Below are positions 37,716 through 46,437 of a stretch of 64,000 nt of DNA, one piece after another. The notes below the pieces were generated by a model that did not search any database, was not told the DNA's origin, and was given only the letters and a program-made list of their open reading frames with translations. Positions within the stretch are counted from its first letter, which is position 1. Each line of letters starts with the position of its first letter. This DNA comes from Streptosporangium sp. NBC_01756 (GTDB taxonomy: Bacteria > Actinomycetota > Actinomycetes > Streptosporangiales > Streptosporangiaceae). The stretch lies in contig NZ_CP109130.1 of assembly GCF_035917975.1 (NCBI RefSeq), positions 1,736,001 to 1,800,000 on the forward strand, in the 5' to 3' direction. Both the position numbers and the translations under genes were made by a program.

Positions 37716-37740
37716 TCAAGCCATAATATTTACAGCTTGA
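37716..37740. promoter_or_regulatory. Candidate MarR operator (TCAAGC-N13-GCTTGA)
   Basis: An inverted repeat with 6-bp perfect arms in an AT-rich spacer, inside the 129-bp divergent promoter between the MarR and hydrolase genes. A related TTGAAC/CTAGC element follows. Confidence 0.55.
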
Positions 37741-37822
37741 ACATTCCTAGCTTTATGCTTACTGTGGCCTGGCCGCCGCCGGGAGACGCGGCGACGACCT
37801 GACGACGAAGAGGAGAGGGACC

Positions 37823-38713
37823 ATGGCGAACTCCGTGGTTGACCAGGACCAGCGACTGCGGCGGCCGGCGGGCATCCGCTCGGTATGGCTGGGCGACACG
37901 AAGGTGTCCTACGTGCCGGACGGGGCCGTGCAGGGGAGGCCGCGCGACTGGCTGCCGGACACCACCGATGAGACCTGGGCAGCTCATCCGGAGTACCTGG
38001 ACGCCTCCGGCTATCTCGTGGCGAGTATCGGCGGCCTCCTGGTGGAGCGCGGCGACCGCGCCCTGCTGATCGATGCGGGGTTCGGCCCGCAGTCGCTGCC
38101 GGCCGAGCCGGGAAGTCCGAACGGCGCCATTTACGGTGGTGCGCTGCTGGACAGTCTGGCCGAGCTCGGCCGCAGGCCGGCGGAGATCGAAGCGGTGGCC
38201 TTCACCCACTTGCACATCGATCACCTCGGCTGGGCCTGGCATTCGGTTCCGGGCGGGGACCGGCCGGTGTTCGCCCATGCCGAGTATGTGGTGGCCGAGC
38301 CGGAATGGGCCCAGCGTGACCTGCTGGAGGCGGGGGGTACGACCAAGGAGATCGTCGCCGCGCTGGCACCGCGCGTGCGTACGGTGACCGGCGACCAAGA
38401 GATCTTCCCCGGCGTCGAGATGCAGATCACCGGTGGTCACACGGCCGGACACGCGCAGTACGTCATCACCGGGGGCGGAACCCGGCTGATCGCCTTCGGC
38501 GACGCCCTGCATTCACCGATCCAGGTGGACCACCCCGATTGGGGCTGCGTCTACGACGACGACCGTGCCAGGTCCGCCGAGCATCGCCGTCATCTCGTCG
38601 CCGAGTTGGAAGAGCCCGACACGATCGGTTTTGGCATCCATTTCGCCGACGTGGTGTTCGGGCAGGTCCGGCGGGACGGCGACGGCCCCGCCTGGCGGCC
38701 CCTGGACACCTGA
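37823..38713 (+). CDS. Metallo-beta-lactamase-fold hydrolase
   Basis: A 296-aa MBL-fold enzyme. The zinc motif is FTHLHIDHLGWAW (His129, His131, Asp133, His134), with further ligands in GGHTAGHAQYVI and AFGDALHS. It is closest to the quorum-quenching/AHL-lactonase-like or alkyl-sulfatase-like hydrolases; the substrate is unknown. It is cytosolic and its ribosome binding site is AGGAGAGG. Divergent MarR control is likely. Confidence 0.9.
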   Translation: MANSVVDQDQRLRRPAGIRSVWLGDTKVSYVPDGAVQGRPRDWLPDTTDETWAAHPEYLDASGYLVASIGGLLVERGDRALLIDAGFGPQSLPAEPGSPNGAIYGGALLDSLAELGRRPAEIEAVAFTHLHIDHLGWAWHSVPGGDRPVFAHAEYVVAEPEWAQRDLLEAGGTTKEIVAALAPRVRTVTGDQEIFPGVEMQITGGHTAGHAQYVITGGGTRLIAFGDALHSPIQVDHPDWGCVYDDDRARSAEHRRHLVAELEEPDTIGFGIHFADVVFGQVRRDGDGPAWRPLDT

Positions 38714-38891
38714 TCCGGCGGGTTCCCGTGACAACGGCGATCACCTCCAGCCCGTCCACCCGCCCGCCCGTACGGCACCGGCCGGGAGTTGTCGCGACCG
38801 CGCTGACCACGACCGTCGCAGTGCTGCCCGGCCTCACCGTCACCCGGATAACCGCTTTCCCAGCGGAGTGAGCGCCTGCCAAGATCAACGA

Positions 38892-39455
38892 ATGCATGCA
38901 TCCCGATGCGAGCTGCTTCGCTGGCAGTTCGACCTGACCTGGTCGCTGTTCGATTACCACCTGGAGCGGCTGGAGCCCGCGGACTTCCTGTGGGAGCCCG
39001 CTTCCCACTGCTGGACTGTGCGTCCGGACGTCGAGGGGACCTGGGTGCCCGACTGGGCGGAGATCGAGCCCGATCCCGTCCCGGTTCCCACGATCGGCTG
39101 GGTGAGCTGGCACATCGGCTGGTGGTGGAGCGTGACTATCGCTCACGCTCAGGGGCGGACGCCGCAGGAGAGGACCGAGATCGCTTGGCCAGGGGATGGA
39201 AGGACCGCCATCGAGTGGTTGCGCGGCCTCCGTGAGGACTGGCTGGCCGTACTGGATCGCCTCACCGACGCCGATTTGGATGCCACAGCCCCCTTCCCAT
39301 GGCCGAGGGACTCCGAGCACACCGTCGCCCATACGGTCGCCTGGGTGAATTCCGAGCTGATGAAGAACGTCACGGAGATCGGTCAGCTTCGGCTGTTGCG
39401 GGCCGCCCTCAGCGACGGTCAGGGCAAGGCACCGGTCGATGCCGGACCCGTCTGA
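38892..39455 (+). CDS. DinB family protein
   Basis: A 187-aa four-helix-bundle protein of the DinB/DfsB superfamily. Likely metal-binding His residues are in SWHIGWWWSVTIAH and TVAHTVAWVNSEL. A role in thiol-dependent transfer (bacillithiol/mycothiol S-transferase-like) is possible but not shown. The start is ATG 38892. Its 3' end overlaps the convergent MarR gene by 37 bp. Confidence 0.85.
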   Translation: MHASRCELLRWQFDLTWSLFDYHLERLEPADFLWEPASHCWTVRPDVEGTWVPDWAEIEPDPVPVPTIGWVSWHIGWWWSVTIAHAQGRTPQERTEIAWPGDGRTAIEWLRGLREDWLAVLDRLTDADLDATAPFPWPRDSEHTVAHTVAWVNSELMKNVTEIGQLRLLRAALSDGQGKAPVDAGPV

Positions 39456-39880
39456 GCGATGCGGTCGAGAAAGCCGTTGATGAGTGCCAGTTCCGCGGAA
39501 CTGTAGTCGGCGAGGACGGTCGCGAAGTGCCGGCCCTGCTCCGTGTACAGCGGCGCCAACTCCGTCTCGGACTTGCCCTGATCGAGAACGACGAGGACCT
39601 TACGGCGGTCGGCCGTGTCGCGTTCGCGGTGGACGAAGCCTCTCCGCTCCAGCCGGTCGACGACCCCGGTCACCGCGCCGGTGCTGAAACCCGTCAGCTG
39701 GGACAGCCGGCCGGGGGTGAGAGGACCGTTCAACTCCAGCAGGTGGAGGAACTGCCCGTCACTCGGACTCAGTCCGATGGTGTCGGCGGTCCGGGCGTTG
39801 AAAAGCACCGTGTTCACGATCACCTGCCGCAACGACCGAGCGACCGCCTCCACCGCCGATCGCCGCTCCACATCACTCAC
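39419..39880 (-). CDS. MarR family transcriptional regulator
   Basis: A 153-aa winged-helix regulator. The helix-turn-helix is LTPGRLSQLTGFSTGAVTGVVDRLERRGF, with wing RERDTADRRKVLVVL. The GTG at 39880 gives VSDVERRSA and has a GAGAGAG upstream. It sits alone, convergent with the DinB gene. Its target is perhaps the degraded or divergent region at 39900-40500. Confidence 0.9.
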   Translation of the reverse strand: MSDVERRSAVEAVARSLRQVIVNTVLFNARTADTIGLSPSDGQFLHLLELNGPLTPGRLSQLTGFSTGAVTGVVDRLERRGFVHRERDTADRRKVLVVLDQGKSETELAPLYTEQGRHFATVLADYSSAELALINGFLDRIAQTGPASTGALP

Positions 39881-40497
39881 AACGCGACAACTCTCTCTTG
39901 AAGCAAGACACTCTATAAACGAGTCATCCGTGAAAGTAAATTCTAGACGGCGGCAGCGTGGGTAGGTGCGTCCACCCCGAAGGCATTCACGATCGACCGC
40001 AACCTCCCCGGCACCCCTCCAGGCCCGCACTCCGGGCCGCCGAGTTCGGCCCCATCGGCGCGCGTGTCGACATGATCCCATCGGGTGCCATCCGTACGCC
40101 CACGGACGACGGCTCCGAAGAGCATGCGGCCGAGGCGATGATGCGCGGCGCACCCGCCATGGCCCGATCGCCGCCCTTCGTCCACAGACGGGACACGCAA
40201 CCGACCTCCTTACAGGAAAAGAAAACCCGGTAATCCCACTTGTTAAGTAGGTATTGTGCGCGTTGTACATAAATGTTTAGCTTCTGGTATGCCGACCGAG
40301 ATCGATCTGACCAGACGGTTGCACATTGATCTGATGCGGGCCGGTGCCACCCGCCGCCTCACCGGCTGAACACACCGACGGCTCCCGCCTCTGACGCCGT
40401 TCTTCCCTTCGAGCCACGCAGCACGGTTCCGTTCCCACGGGTTCACGATGACCAGGGCCCTGTTCCGCCCTCGCTTCCACCCTTTCGAAGGAGTCGC
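39881..40497. other. 617-bp region without an intact gene
   Basis: It is AT-rich at both ends (about 39890-39960 and 40215-40290). A short stretch at 40021-40173 resembles the C-terminal part of a short-chain dehydrogenase. The rest shows nothing convincing. The sulfatase ribosome binding site is GAAGGAG at about 40487. Confidence 0.5.
40021..40173 (+). pseudogene. Possible short-chain dehydrogenase remnant
   Basis: The plus-strand translation reads LRAAEFGPIGARVDMIPSGA and then IRTPTDD, matching the well-known SDR segment just after the active site (EFGPxGVRVNxVSPGxxRTP). Only about 50 codons remain, without the Rossmann N-terminus or the YxxxK motif. It is interpreted as a gene relic. Confidence 0.4.
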
Positions 40498-41982
40498 ATG
40501 CCCGCACGCCCGCTCCTACGTCAGCTCATTGCCACCCTGCTCGCTCTGACCGGTGTCACCGCACTGACGGCGGCCGCCGCCGCACCGGCCGGCGTACTGG
40601 CGGCCAAGCCCAACGTGGTCGTCATCATGGTCGACGACATGAACGCGGCCGCCCTGCAGTACCTGCCCAACGTACGGTCGCTCCTCGCCACGCCGGGTAC
40701 GACCTTCGACAACAGCGTGGTGTCCTACTCGTTGTGCTGCCCGTCGCGCAGCACCTTCCTCACCGGACAGTACGCACACAACCACGGGGTGCTGGGGAAC
40801 AAGTTGCCGGACGGCGGGTACGAGAAACTGCCCGCCGCGGAGACCCTGCCGGTCTGGTTGCGCCGGGCGGGCTATGCCACCGCGCACGTCGGCAAGTTCC
40901 TCAACGGCTACGGCCGCGAGCGACCCACGGAGATCCCGCCGGGCTGGGCCGAATGGTACGGCTCGGTGGACCCGAGCACCTACCGCATGTGGAACTACAC
41001 GCTCAACGAGAACGGCACCCTGCACACCTACGGTGTGGCCGGAGCGGAGAATCCCGCGCTGTACCAGACCGACGTCTACGCCCGTAAGGCCGTCGACTAC
41101 ATCCAGCGCAAAGCGCCGGCCAACGAGCCGTTCTTCCTGTCCTTCGCACCGCTGGCGCCGCACGGTGAGGGGGCCGCCACCGGATCCGACCTGTCCCAGC
41201 GCAACCCCCGCCCCGCGCCCCGGCACCGTGGTGATCTGGAAAGCGTGAAGCTGCCCAAGCCACCCAGCTACGACGAGGCGGACGTCTCCGACAAGCCGGC
41301 AGCCATCCGCAACAAGCCCCGGATCACCCCCGCGAACGAAGACCGGATCGAGAACGTACGGCTCAAGGGGCGGTTGGAGTCCCTGCTCTCCGTGGACGAA
41401 GCGGTCGCCGACATCGTGGCCGCGCTGCAGGCGTCCGGCGAGCTGGCCAACACGCTCATCGTGTTCACCTCCGACAACGGCTGGATGCAGGGCGAGCACC
41501 GAATCCAGAGCGGAAAGACCGTTCCCTACGAAGAGTCGATCAGGGTGCCGCTGATCATCAGAGGACCCGGCCTCCCGGTCGGCGGACACGTCAGCACGCT
41601 CGCCGCCAACATCGACCTCGCACCGACGATCCTCGACGTCGCGGACGCGAGCGCCGGGGTGACCGTCGACGGTCGCTCGCTCCTGCCGATCGCCGCCGAC
41701 CCCGCGTCATCGGCCCGTGGCATCGTGATCGAGACCGGTCCCAAACAGAGCGGCAAGTGGTACGCCGGTCTGCGGACCCCACGGTGGAAGTACGTCGAGC
41801 ACTCAACCGGCGAACGAGAGCTGTACGACCTGCAGCAGGACCCGTACGAACTCGCAAGCGTGCACAACGACCCACGCTACGCCGCCACGCGGCGGGCACT
41901 GGCCGATCGGCTCGCGATCCTGCGGACGTGTGCCGGCGCCGTGTGCCGACAGTGGACCCCGGTGCCCGCGCCGACACTCTGA
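40498..41982 (+). CDS. Secreted sulfatase (type I arylsulfatase family)
   Basis: A 494-aa exported enzyme. The N-terminal signal peptide is Ala-rich (LIATLLALTGVTALTAAAAA). The catalytic formylglycine motif is CCPSRSTFLTG, with C80 as the converted Cys and R84, followed by GQYAHNHGVLGNK. Metal ligands are in VVIMVDDM and VFTSDNGWMQGEH. Maturation needs a formylglycine-generating enzyme, not encoded here. It cleaves a sulfate ester of unknown nature outside the cell. The ATG at 40498 has GAAGGAG upstream. Confidence 0.93.
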   Translation: MPARPLLRQLIATLLALTGVTALTAAAAAPAGVLAAKPNVVVIMVDDMNAAALQYLPNVRSLLATPGTTFDNSVVSYSLCCPSRSTFLTGQYAHNHGVLGNKLPDGGYEKLPAAETLPVWLRRAGYATAHVGKFLNGYGRERPTEIPPGWAEWYGSVDPSTYRMWNYTLNENGTLHTYGVAGAENPALYQTDVYARKAVDYIQRKAPANEPFFLSFAPLAPHGEGAATGSDLSQRNPRPAPRHRGDLESVKLPKPPSYDEADVSDKPAAIRNKPRITPANEDRIENVRLKGRLESLLSVDEAVADIVAALQASGELANTLIVFTSDNGWMQGEHRIQSGKTVPYEESIRVPLIIRGPGLPVGGHVSTLAANIDLAPTILDVADASAGVTVDGRSLLPIAADPASSARGIVIETGPKQSGKWYAGLRTPRWKYVEHSTGERELYDLQQDPYELASVHNDPRYAATRRALADRLAILRTCAGAVCRQWTPVPAPTL

Positions 41983-42320
41983 CCGGCGCCACGTCGGCCG
42001 GCTGCCCGGTCCGTGACAACTTCGCGCACGGGCCGGGCTACTCGCCGACCGAGACCGAGGCTGGTCTGCGGAACATGATGGACACGGTCCAAACAACTCA
42101 CACCGACATTGTACGGATATAGGCCGCTTATTATAATCGATCGCAACGAAAAGAAAATTGGACGCTAAATGGCGATTGAAATTCACGGCAAGTAAAGAAA
42201 CGCGCATGATTCGCCAATTATAGTCACCATTCTCGAATGGCATTTCTTTCATTTTCGCCCGACCGTCAAAAGAATTATCGTGAGGCGTTTTCTTCGAATG
42301 CGATGGGATAGACAAGGCAC
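41983..42320. other. AT-rich leader region upstream of collagen-like gene
   Basis: No gene is seen. About 42110-42310 is roughly 40% GC against more than 65% around it, with a small palindrome CCATTCTCGAATGG at 42227-42240. It probably contains the promoter and 5' untranslated leader of the collagen-like gene and may be a target for a xenogeneic silencer such as Lsr2. Confidence 0.6.
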
Positions 42321-43958
42321 GTGTCTACTCTCATGAAACGGACCCTTGCGGGCGGCGCTCTCGCCGGGGCCTTCCTTCTTCTGCACTCCCCTGTTCCTGC
42401 CTCTGCCTCTACAGATTCGCGACTTCTGGCATCGACGCAGACCCGTCACGGAGCAGCCGGATTCGTCGATTACTCATCGCCGGATCCCTGTGCCCTGCAC
42501 TATCTCACCGTCTGCCAAAGCCTCGTCGCCGTGCCCCAACTGGTTCACTCTTATAACGTCTGGGACACCCAGGTAGTCACTCCTGCCCCGTCGGCGCCAT
42601 CGACGGAGCAGACGGGTTACATTCCGTTGTGCAAGCGACTGGGCCTGCCGATCTACCTCTGCAAGATTCCCCGAGGGCCGGCGGGACCCGCAGGTCCGGC
42701 AGGACCAGCGGGACCGGCAGGGGCCAATGGCCTCCCCGGACCCGCAGGACCGGCAGGGGCCGACGGCCTCCCTGGACCCGCAGGGCCCCAGGGACCGGAA
42801 GGACCGGCAGGGCCGCAGGGACCCGCAGGTGCTGACGGCCTCCCTGGCCTCCCCGGACCCCAGGGACCGGAAGGACCGCAAGGACCCGCAGGACCGGAAG
42901 GACCGCAGGGACCGGCAGGCGCTGACGGCCTCCCCGGCCTCCCCGGACCGGCAGGCGCTGACGGCCTTCCCGGACCCCAGGGACCGGAAGGACCTCAGGG
43001 ACCCGCAGGTGCTGACGGCCTCCCCGGACCCGCAGGACCGGCAGGGGCCGACGGCCTCCCCGGACCCGCAGGGCCCCAGGGGCCGGAAGGACCGCAGGGA
43101 CCGGCAGGACCGGCAGGCGCTGACGGCCTCCCCGGCCTCCCCGGACCGGCAGGCGCTGACGGCCTTCCCGGACCGGCAGGACCGGCAGGGGCCGACGGCC
43201 TCCCCGGACCCGCAGGACCGGAAGGACCTCAAGGCCCCGCAGGGGCCGACGGCCTTCCCGGACCGGCAGGACCGGCAGGCGCTGACGGCCTCCCCGGCCT
43301 CCCCGGACCGGCAGGCGCTGATGGCCTTCCCGGACCGGCAGGACCGGCAGGGGCCGACGGCCTCCCCGGACCCGCAGGACCGGAAGGACCTCAAGGCCCC
43401 GCAGGGGCTGACGGCCTCCCTGGCCTCCCCGGCCTTCCCGGACCGGCAGGACCGGCAGGGGCCGACGGCCTCCCCGGACCCGCAGGACCGGAAGGACCCG
43501 CAGGACCGCAGGGACCTGAAGGACCGCAGGGGCCCGCAGGACCCTCGGGCGACGGCCTCCCCGGCCCCGCAGGACCGGAAGGACCGGCAGGACCGCAGGG
43601 ACCTGAAGGACCGCAGGGACCCGCAGGACCCCAAGGACCTGAAGGACCTGCAGGACCGGCAGGACCCGCGGGTACCGACGGCTTCCCAGGTCTCACCGGA
43701 CCGCAAGGGCCCGAAGGCCCCACCGGTCCCACAGGACCCCAGGGAGTTCCCGGACCGACAGGCTCCATAGGCGCCACGGGACCCGCCGGACCGGTGGGAC
43801 CGCAGGGTCCGGCCGGAGCGACGGGCACGCCGACCTCGGGGGGCACACCGACCTCGGGTGGCGTAATAGGAGTACCGGTTTTCAGGCCTCTGAACATCTG
43901 CCCGACCGTGACGGTCTGCTCGCCCGTAGCCGTCTGCGCTCCCACAAGGATCTGCTGA
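42321..43958 (+). CDS. Secreted collagen-like protein with acidic Gly-X-Y domain
   Basis: A 545-aa protein. The signal peptide (about 1-30, [20 protein letters not shown]) is followed by an 88-residue N-terminal domain with four Cys and then about 127 Gly-X-Y triplets (residues 119-501). These consist of blocks such as [19 protein letters not shown], rich in Pro, Glu, Asp and Gln and with no Lys or Arg. There is one interruption (GD, residues 410-411), consistent with loss of one codon. The C-terminal tail has Cys at every sixth residue in the last 20 aa. No LPXTG or membrane anchor is seen, so it may be secreted or disulfide-linked. A triple helix is predicted from the repeat pattern, not shown. 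Confidence 0.95.
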   Translation: MSTLMKRTLAGGALAGAFLLLHSPVPASASTDSRLLASTQTRHGAAGFVDYSSPDPCALHYLTVCQSLVAVPQLVHSYNVWDTQVVTPAPSAPSTEQTGYIPLCKRLGLPIYLCKIPRGPAGPAGPAGPAGPAGANGLPGPAGPAGADGLPGPAGPQGPEGPAGPQGPAGADGLPGLPGPQGPEGPQGPAGPEGPQGPAGADGLPGLPGPAGADGLPGPQGPEGPQGPAGADGLPGPAGPAGADGLPGPAGPQGPEGPQGPAGPAGADGLPGLPGPAGADGLPGPAGPAGADGLPGPAGPEGPQGPAGADGLPGPAGPAGADGLPGLPGPAGADGLPGPAGPAGADGLPGPAGPEGPQGPAGADGLPGLPGLPGPAGPAGADGLPGPAGPEGPAGPQGPEGPQGPAGPSGDGLPGPAGPEGPAGPQGPEGPQGPAGPQGPEGPAGPAGPAGTDGFPGLTGPQGPEGPTGPTGPQGVPGPTGSIGATGPAGPVGPQGPAGATGTPTSGGTPTSGGVIGVPVFRPLNICPTVTVCSPVAVCAPTRIC

Positions 43959-44349
43959 GATCCCCGGAGGGCCTGATCGGCCTCCATGCGGACACTCAGC
44001 TCCGGAATCCTCTGAACCGGACCGCTGTCCGAGCGGTTCAGCAGTACAGATGACAAGCAAGTAGGACACCGAGAGGTGCGGGGCGTCATCGCCCCGCACC
44101 TCTCCGTTTTTCCGGAACCCGCCGTCGGCACCCCGGTACGTCACCGGCGCAGGGCCTGCCGGGTCGTGGCGGATGTGCCCGTCAGGTCTCCAGGAGTGGT
44201 GAGGACCGGGACAGCCGGCCGGACCGGCGGCGGTGAGCGTCCCGTCCGCCGACGCGCATCGGTTACTTGATACGACCTATGGACAACAGAGAGTTTTCCC
44301 ACAACATTGGTTGGGTACCGGTCCCGGCCTACAAGTCCAGGAGTCCACC
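43959..44349. other. Intergenic region with terminator, no gene
   Basis: It contains the terminator of the collagen-like gene at 44071 and the leader of the SBP56 gene. No other feature is seen. Confidence 0.5.
44071..44111 (+). terminator. Intrinsic terminator with U-tract
   Basis: A perfect 15-bp stem (44071-44085 with 44090-44104), a TCAT loop, then CCGTTTTT. This is the only classical hairpin-plus-U-tract found after a protein gene on the plus strand, 112 bp past the collagen-like stop. Confidence 0.88.
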
Positions 44350-45735
44350 GTGCCGCTCATTCAGCCCGACCCCACGTTCTACCCGTCGGCCCGCGAAGCC
44401 ATGCTGGCCCCTCGGGAGGGGCTCGCCTACGTCGCCCTACTGGACGCCACCGGGGAAGGACGTCCCGACGGGCTCGCCACGATCGACCTGTCCGACGGGA
44501 CGATCGTCGATGTACACGACATGTCCGTCCCAGGCGATGAGCTCCACCATTTCGGATGGAACGTGTGCAGTGCGGCTCTGTGCCCGTACGCCCCGCATCC
44601 GCACGTCGAGCGGCGCTATCTCGTCCTTCCGGGGCTGAGATCCAGCAGGATCTACATCTTCGACGTCAGGGACGACCCCCGGCACCCCAAACTCGTCAAG
44701 ACGATCGAACCGGAAACGATCTTCAAAAAGACCGGCTACAGCCGCCCGCACACCGTTCACTGCGGAACCGACGCGATCTACATCAGCGCGCTCGGCAACG
44801 TTGACGGTGACGCCCCCGGCGGGGTGTTCACGCTTGACCACGACACCTTCGAGCCGAAGGGCCGCTGGGAGGTGGACCGGGGCTCACAAGAGCTGCACTA
44901 CGACTTCTGGTGGCACCTCGGCCACGACACGATGATCACCAGTGAGTGGGGCACCCCCAACCAGATCGAGGCGGGGCCGTCACTGGAGCTGCTGGTCGGC
45001 CGCCAGTACGGCCACAAGCTACACGTCTGGGACCTGTCCAAGCGCAGGCACCTACAGGAGATCGACCTGGGCGACCAGCACCAGATGGCTCTGGAACTGC
45101 GTCCCGCCCACGACCCGGCCAAGACCTATGGCTTCGTCAACACCGTGATCAGCGTCGAGGACCTGTCGGCGAACATCTTCACCTGGCATCTGGAGGACGG
45201 CCTCTGGAAGGCCCAAAAGATCATCACCATCCCGGCCGAGCCGGCCTCGGCCAATCTGCTGCCCGAGCCGCTCAAGCAGTTCGGTGCGGTGCCGCCTCTG
45301 GTCAGTGACATCTCGCTGACCCTGGACGACCGGATCCTGCTGGTCTCCTGCTGGGGCACGGGCGAGCTGAAGGCCTACGACGTTTCCGACCCGTTCAGCC
45401 CCCGTGAGACCGGCTCGGTCCGGATCGGCGGCATCGCCGAGCGCCGCCCTCATCCGGCCGACCCCGGGAGAGCGCTGAACGGCGGGCCCCAGATGGTCGA
45501 GGCCAGCAGGGACGGGCGGCGGGTCTACTTCACCAACTCGCTCTACCGCTCCTGGGACGACGCCTTCTATCCCGACGGAATCTCCGGATGGATGGCCAAG
45601 GTGGACATCGCCGACGACGGCTCACTCTCCCTCGACCCCGGCTTCTTCGTCGATTTCGCCTCCGACGGCCGACGGGCCCACCAGGTCCGCCTGCAGGGCG
45701 GCGACTCCTCCTCCGACTCCTACTGCTTCTCTTGA
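44350..45735 (+). CDS. SBP56-family protein (selenium-binding protein / methanethiol oxidase family)
   Basis: A 461-aa protein of the SBP56 family. It begins VPLIQPDPTFYPSAREAM, and family-conserved segments run throughout, including HHFGWNVCSAALC, SRPHTVHCG, SEWGTPNQIEAG, LHVWDLSKRRHLQEIDLGDQ and ISLTLDDRILLVSCWGTGEL. Some members are copper-dependent methanethiol oxidases; activity here is inferred only. The GTG at 44350 has AGGAG 7 bases upstream, and the match to the family begins immediately. An upstream ATG-bearing frame exists without family support. Confidence 0.9.
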   Translation: MPLIQPDPTFYPSAREAMLAPREGLAYVALLDATGEGRPDGLATIDLSDGTIVDVHDMSVPGDELHHFGWNVCSAALCPYAPHPHVERRYLVLPGLRSSRIYIFDVRDDPRHPKLVKTIEPETIFKKTGYSRPHTVHCGTDAIYISALGNVDGDAPGGVFTLDHDTFEPKGRWEVDRGSQELHYDFWWHLGHDTMITSEWGTPNQIEAGPSLELLVGRQYGHKLHVWDLSKRRHLQEIDLGDQHQMALELRPAHDPAKTYGFVNTVISVEDLSANIFTWHLEDGLWKAQKIITIPAEPASANLLPEPLKQFGAVPPLVSDISLTLDDRILLVSCWGTGELKAYDVSDPFSPRETGSVRIGGIAERRPHPADPGRALNGGPQMVEASRDGRRVYFTNSLYRSWDDAFYPDGISGWMAKVDIADDGSLSLDPGFFVDFASDGRRAHQVRLQGGDSSSDSYCFS

Positions 45736-45772
45736 CCGCTGCTCGGCTGATGGCATCGGCGGGGCACACGTC

Positions 45773-46372
45773 ATGGATCTGACCTCCGCGCTGATCCTCG
45801 TCGGACTCGGCGCCTTCCATGGTCTGAACCCGGCCATGGGCTGGCTCTTCGCCGTCGCCCTCGGTCTGCAGGAGCGCTCACGGGCGGCGGTGCTGCGCGC
45901 ACTGCCGCCCATCGTGCTCGGCCACGCGGGATCGGTGCTGATCACGCTCGCGCTGGTTTCGGTCGCGCGCCTGGCCGCACCGCCCAAAATCATCTCGTTC
46001 GGCGTGGCGGCTCTGGTCTGCGGATTCGGGGTCTGGCGGCTGGTGCGGCGGCGCCATCCCCGCTGGGTCGGGATGAAGGTGACCCGATGGCAGCTGGCCG
46101 GCTGGTCGTTCCTGATGGCCACCGCCCACGGCGCCGGCCTGATGGTGGTCCCCATCACCCTGCACAACGGGCACGGCACCGCCGAACTGGCCTCGCAGAG
46201 CCTGCTGGCCACCGCGATCCACACGCTGTCGATGCTCGCGACGACCACCGCCGTGGCCATGCTCGTCTATGAGCGGCTGGGAGTCGCGGTGCTCCGCAGG
46301 GCATGGTTCAACCTCGACTACGTGTGGGCCGTCGCCCTGATCGGCGCGGGGGTCTCCGCCGCCTTCACCTGA
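45773..46372 (+). CDS. Polytopic membrane protein downstream of SBP56 gene
   Basis: A 199-aa integral membrane protein with six hydrophobic segments. Histidines lie in or near membranes in ordered motifs: GAFHGLNPAMGWLFAVALG, LGHAGS, TAHGAGLMV and HNGHG. This pattern recalls the NicO/UreJ-type metal-permease superfamily, but I cannot name the family firmly. It starts 37 bp after the SBP56 stop, so it is probably co-transcribed; transport of a metal cofactor for SBP56 is one hypothesis. Confidence 0.75.
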   Translation: MDLTSALILVGLGAFHGLNPAMGWLFAVALGLQERSRAAVLRALPPIVLGHAGSVLITLALVSVARLAAPPKIISFGVAALVCGFGVWRLVRRRHPRWVGMKVTRWQLAGWSFLMATAHGAGLMVVPITLHNGHGTAELASQSLLATAIHTLSMLATTTAVAMLVYERLGVAVLRRAWFNLDYVWAVALIGAGVSAAFT

Positions 46373-46437
46373 TCACGGCGGGCCGGCGCCACCGTCGACG
46401 GCGCGCACCGGAGACGGCGGGCCGGCCGGGATCGGCG

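Noticed and set aside
42474..44144. Long minus-strand reading frame opposite the collagen-like gene (Ser/Arg/Cys-rich repeats)
   Set aside because: It is the antisense of Gly-X-Y codons; the plus-strand frame has signal peptide, repeat logic and a terminator.
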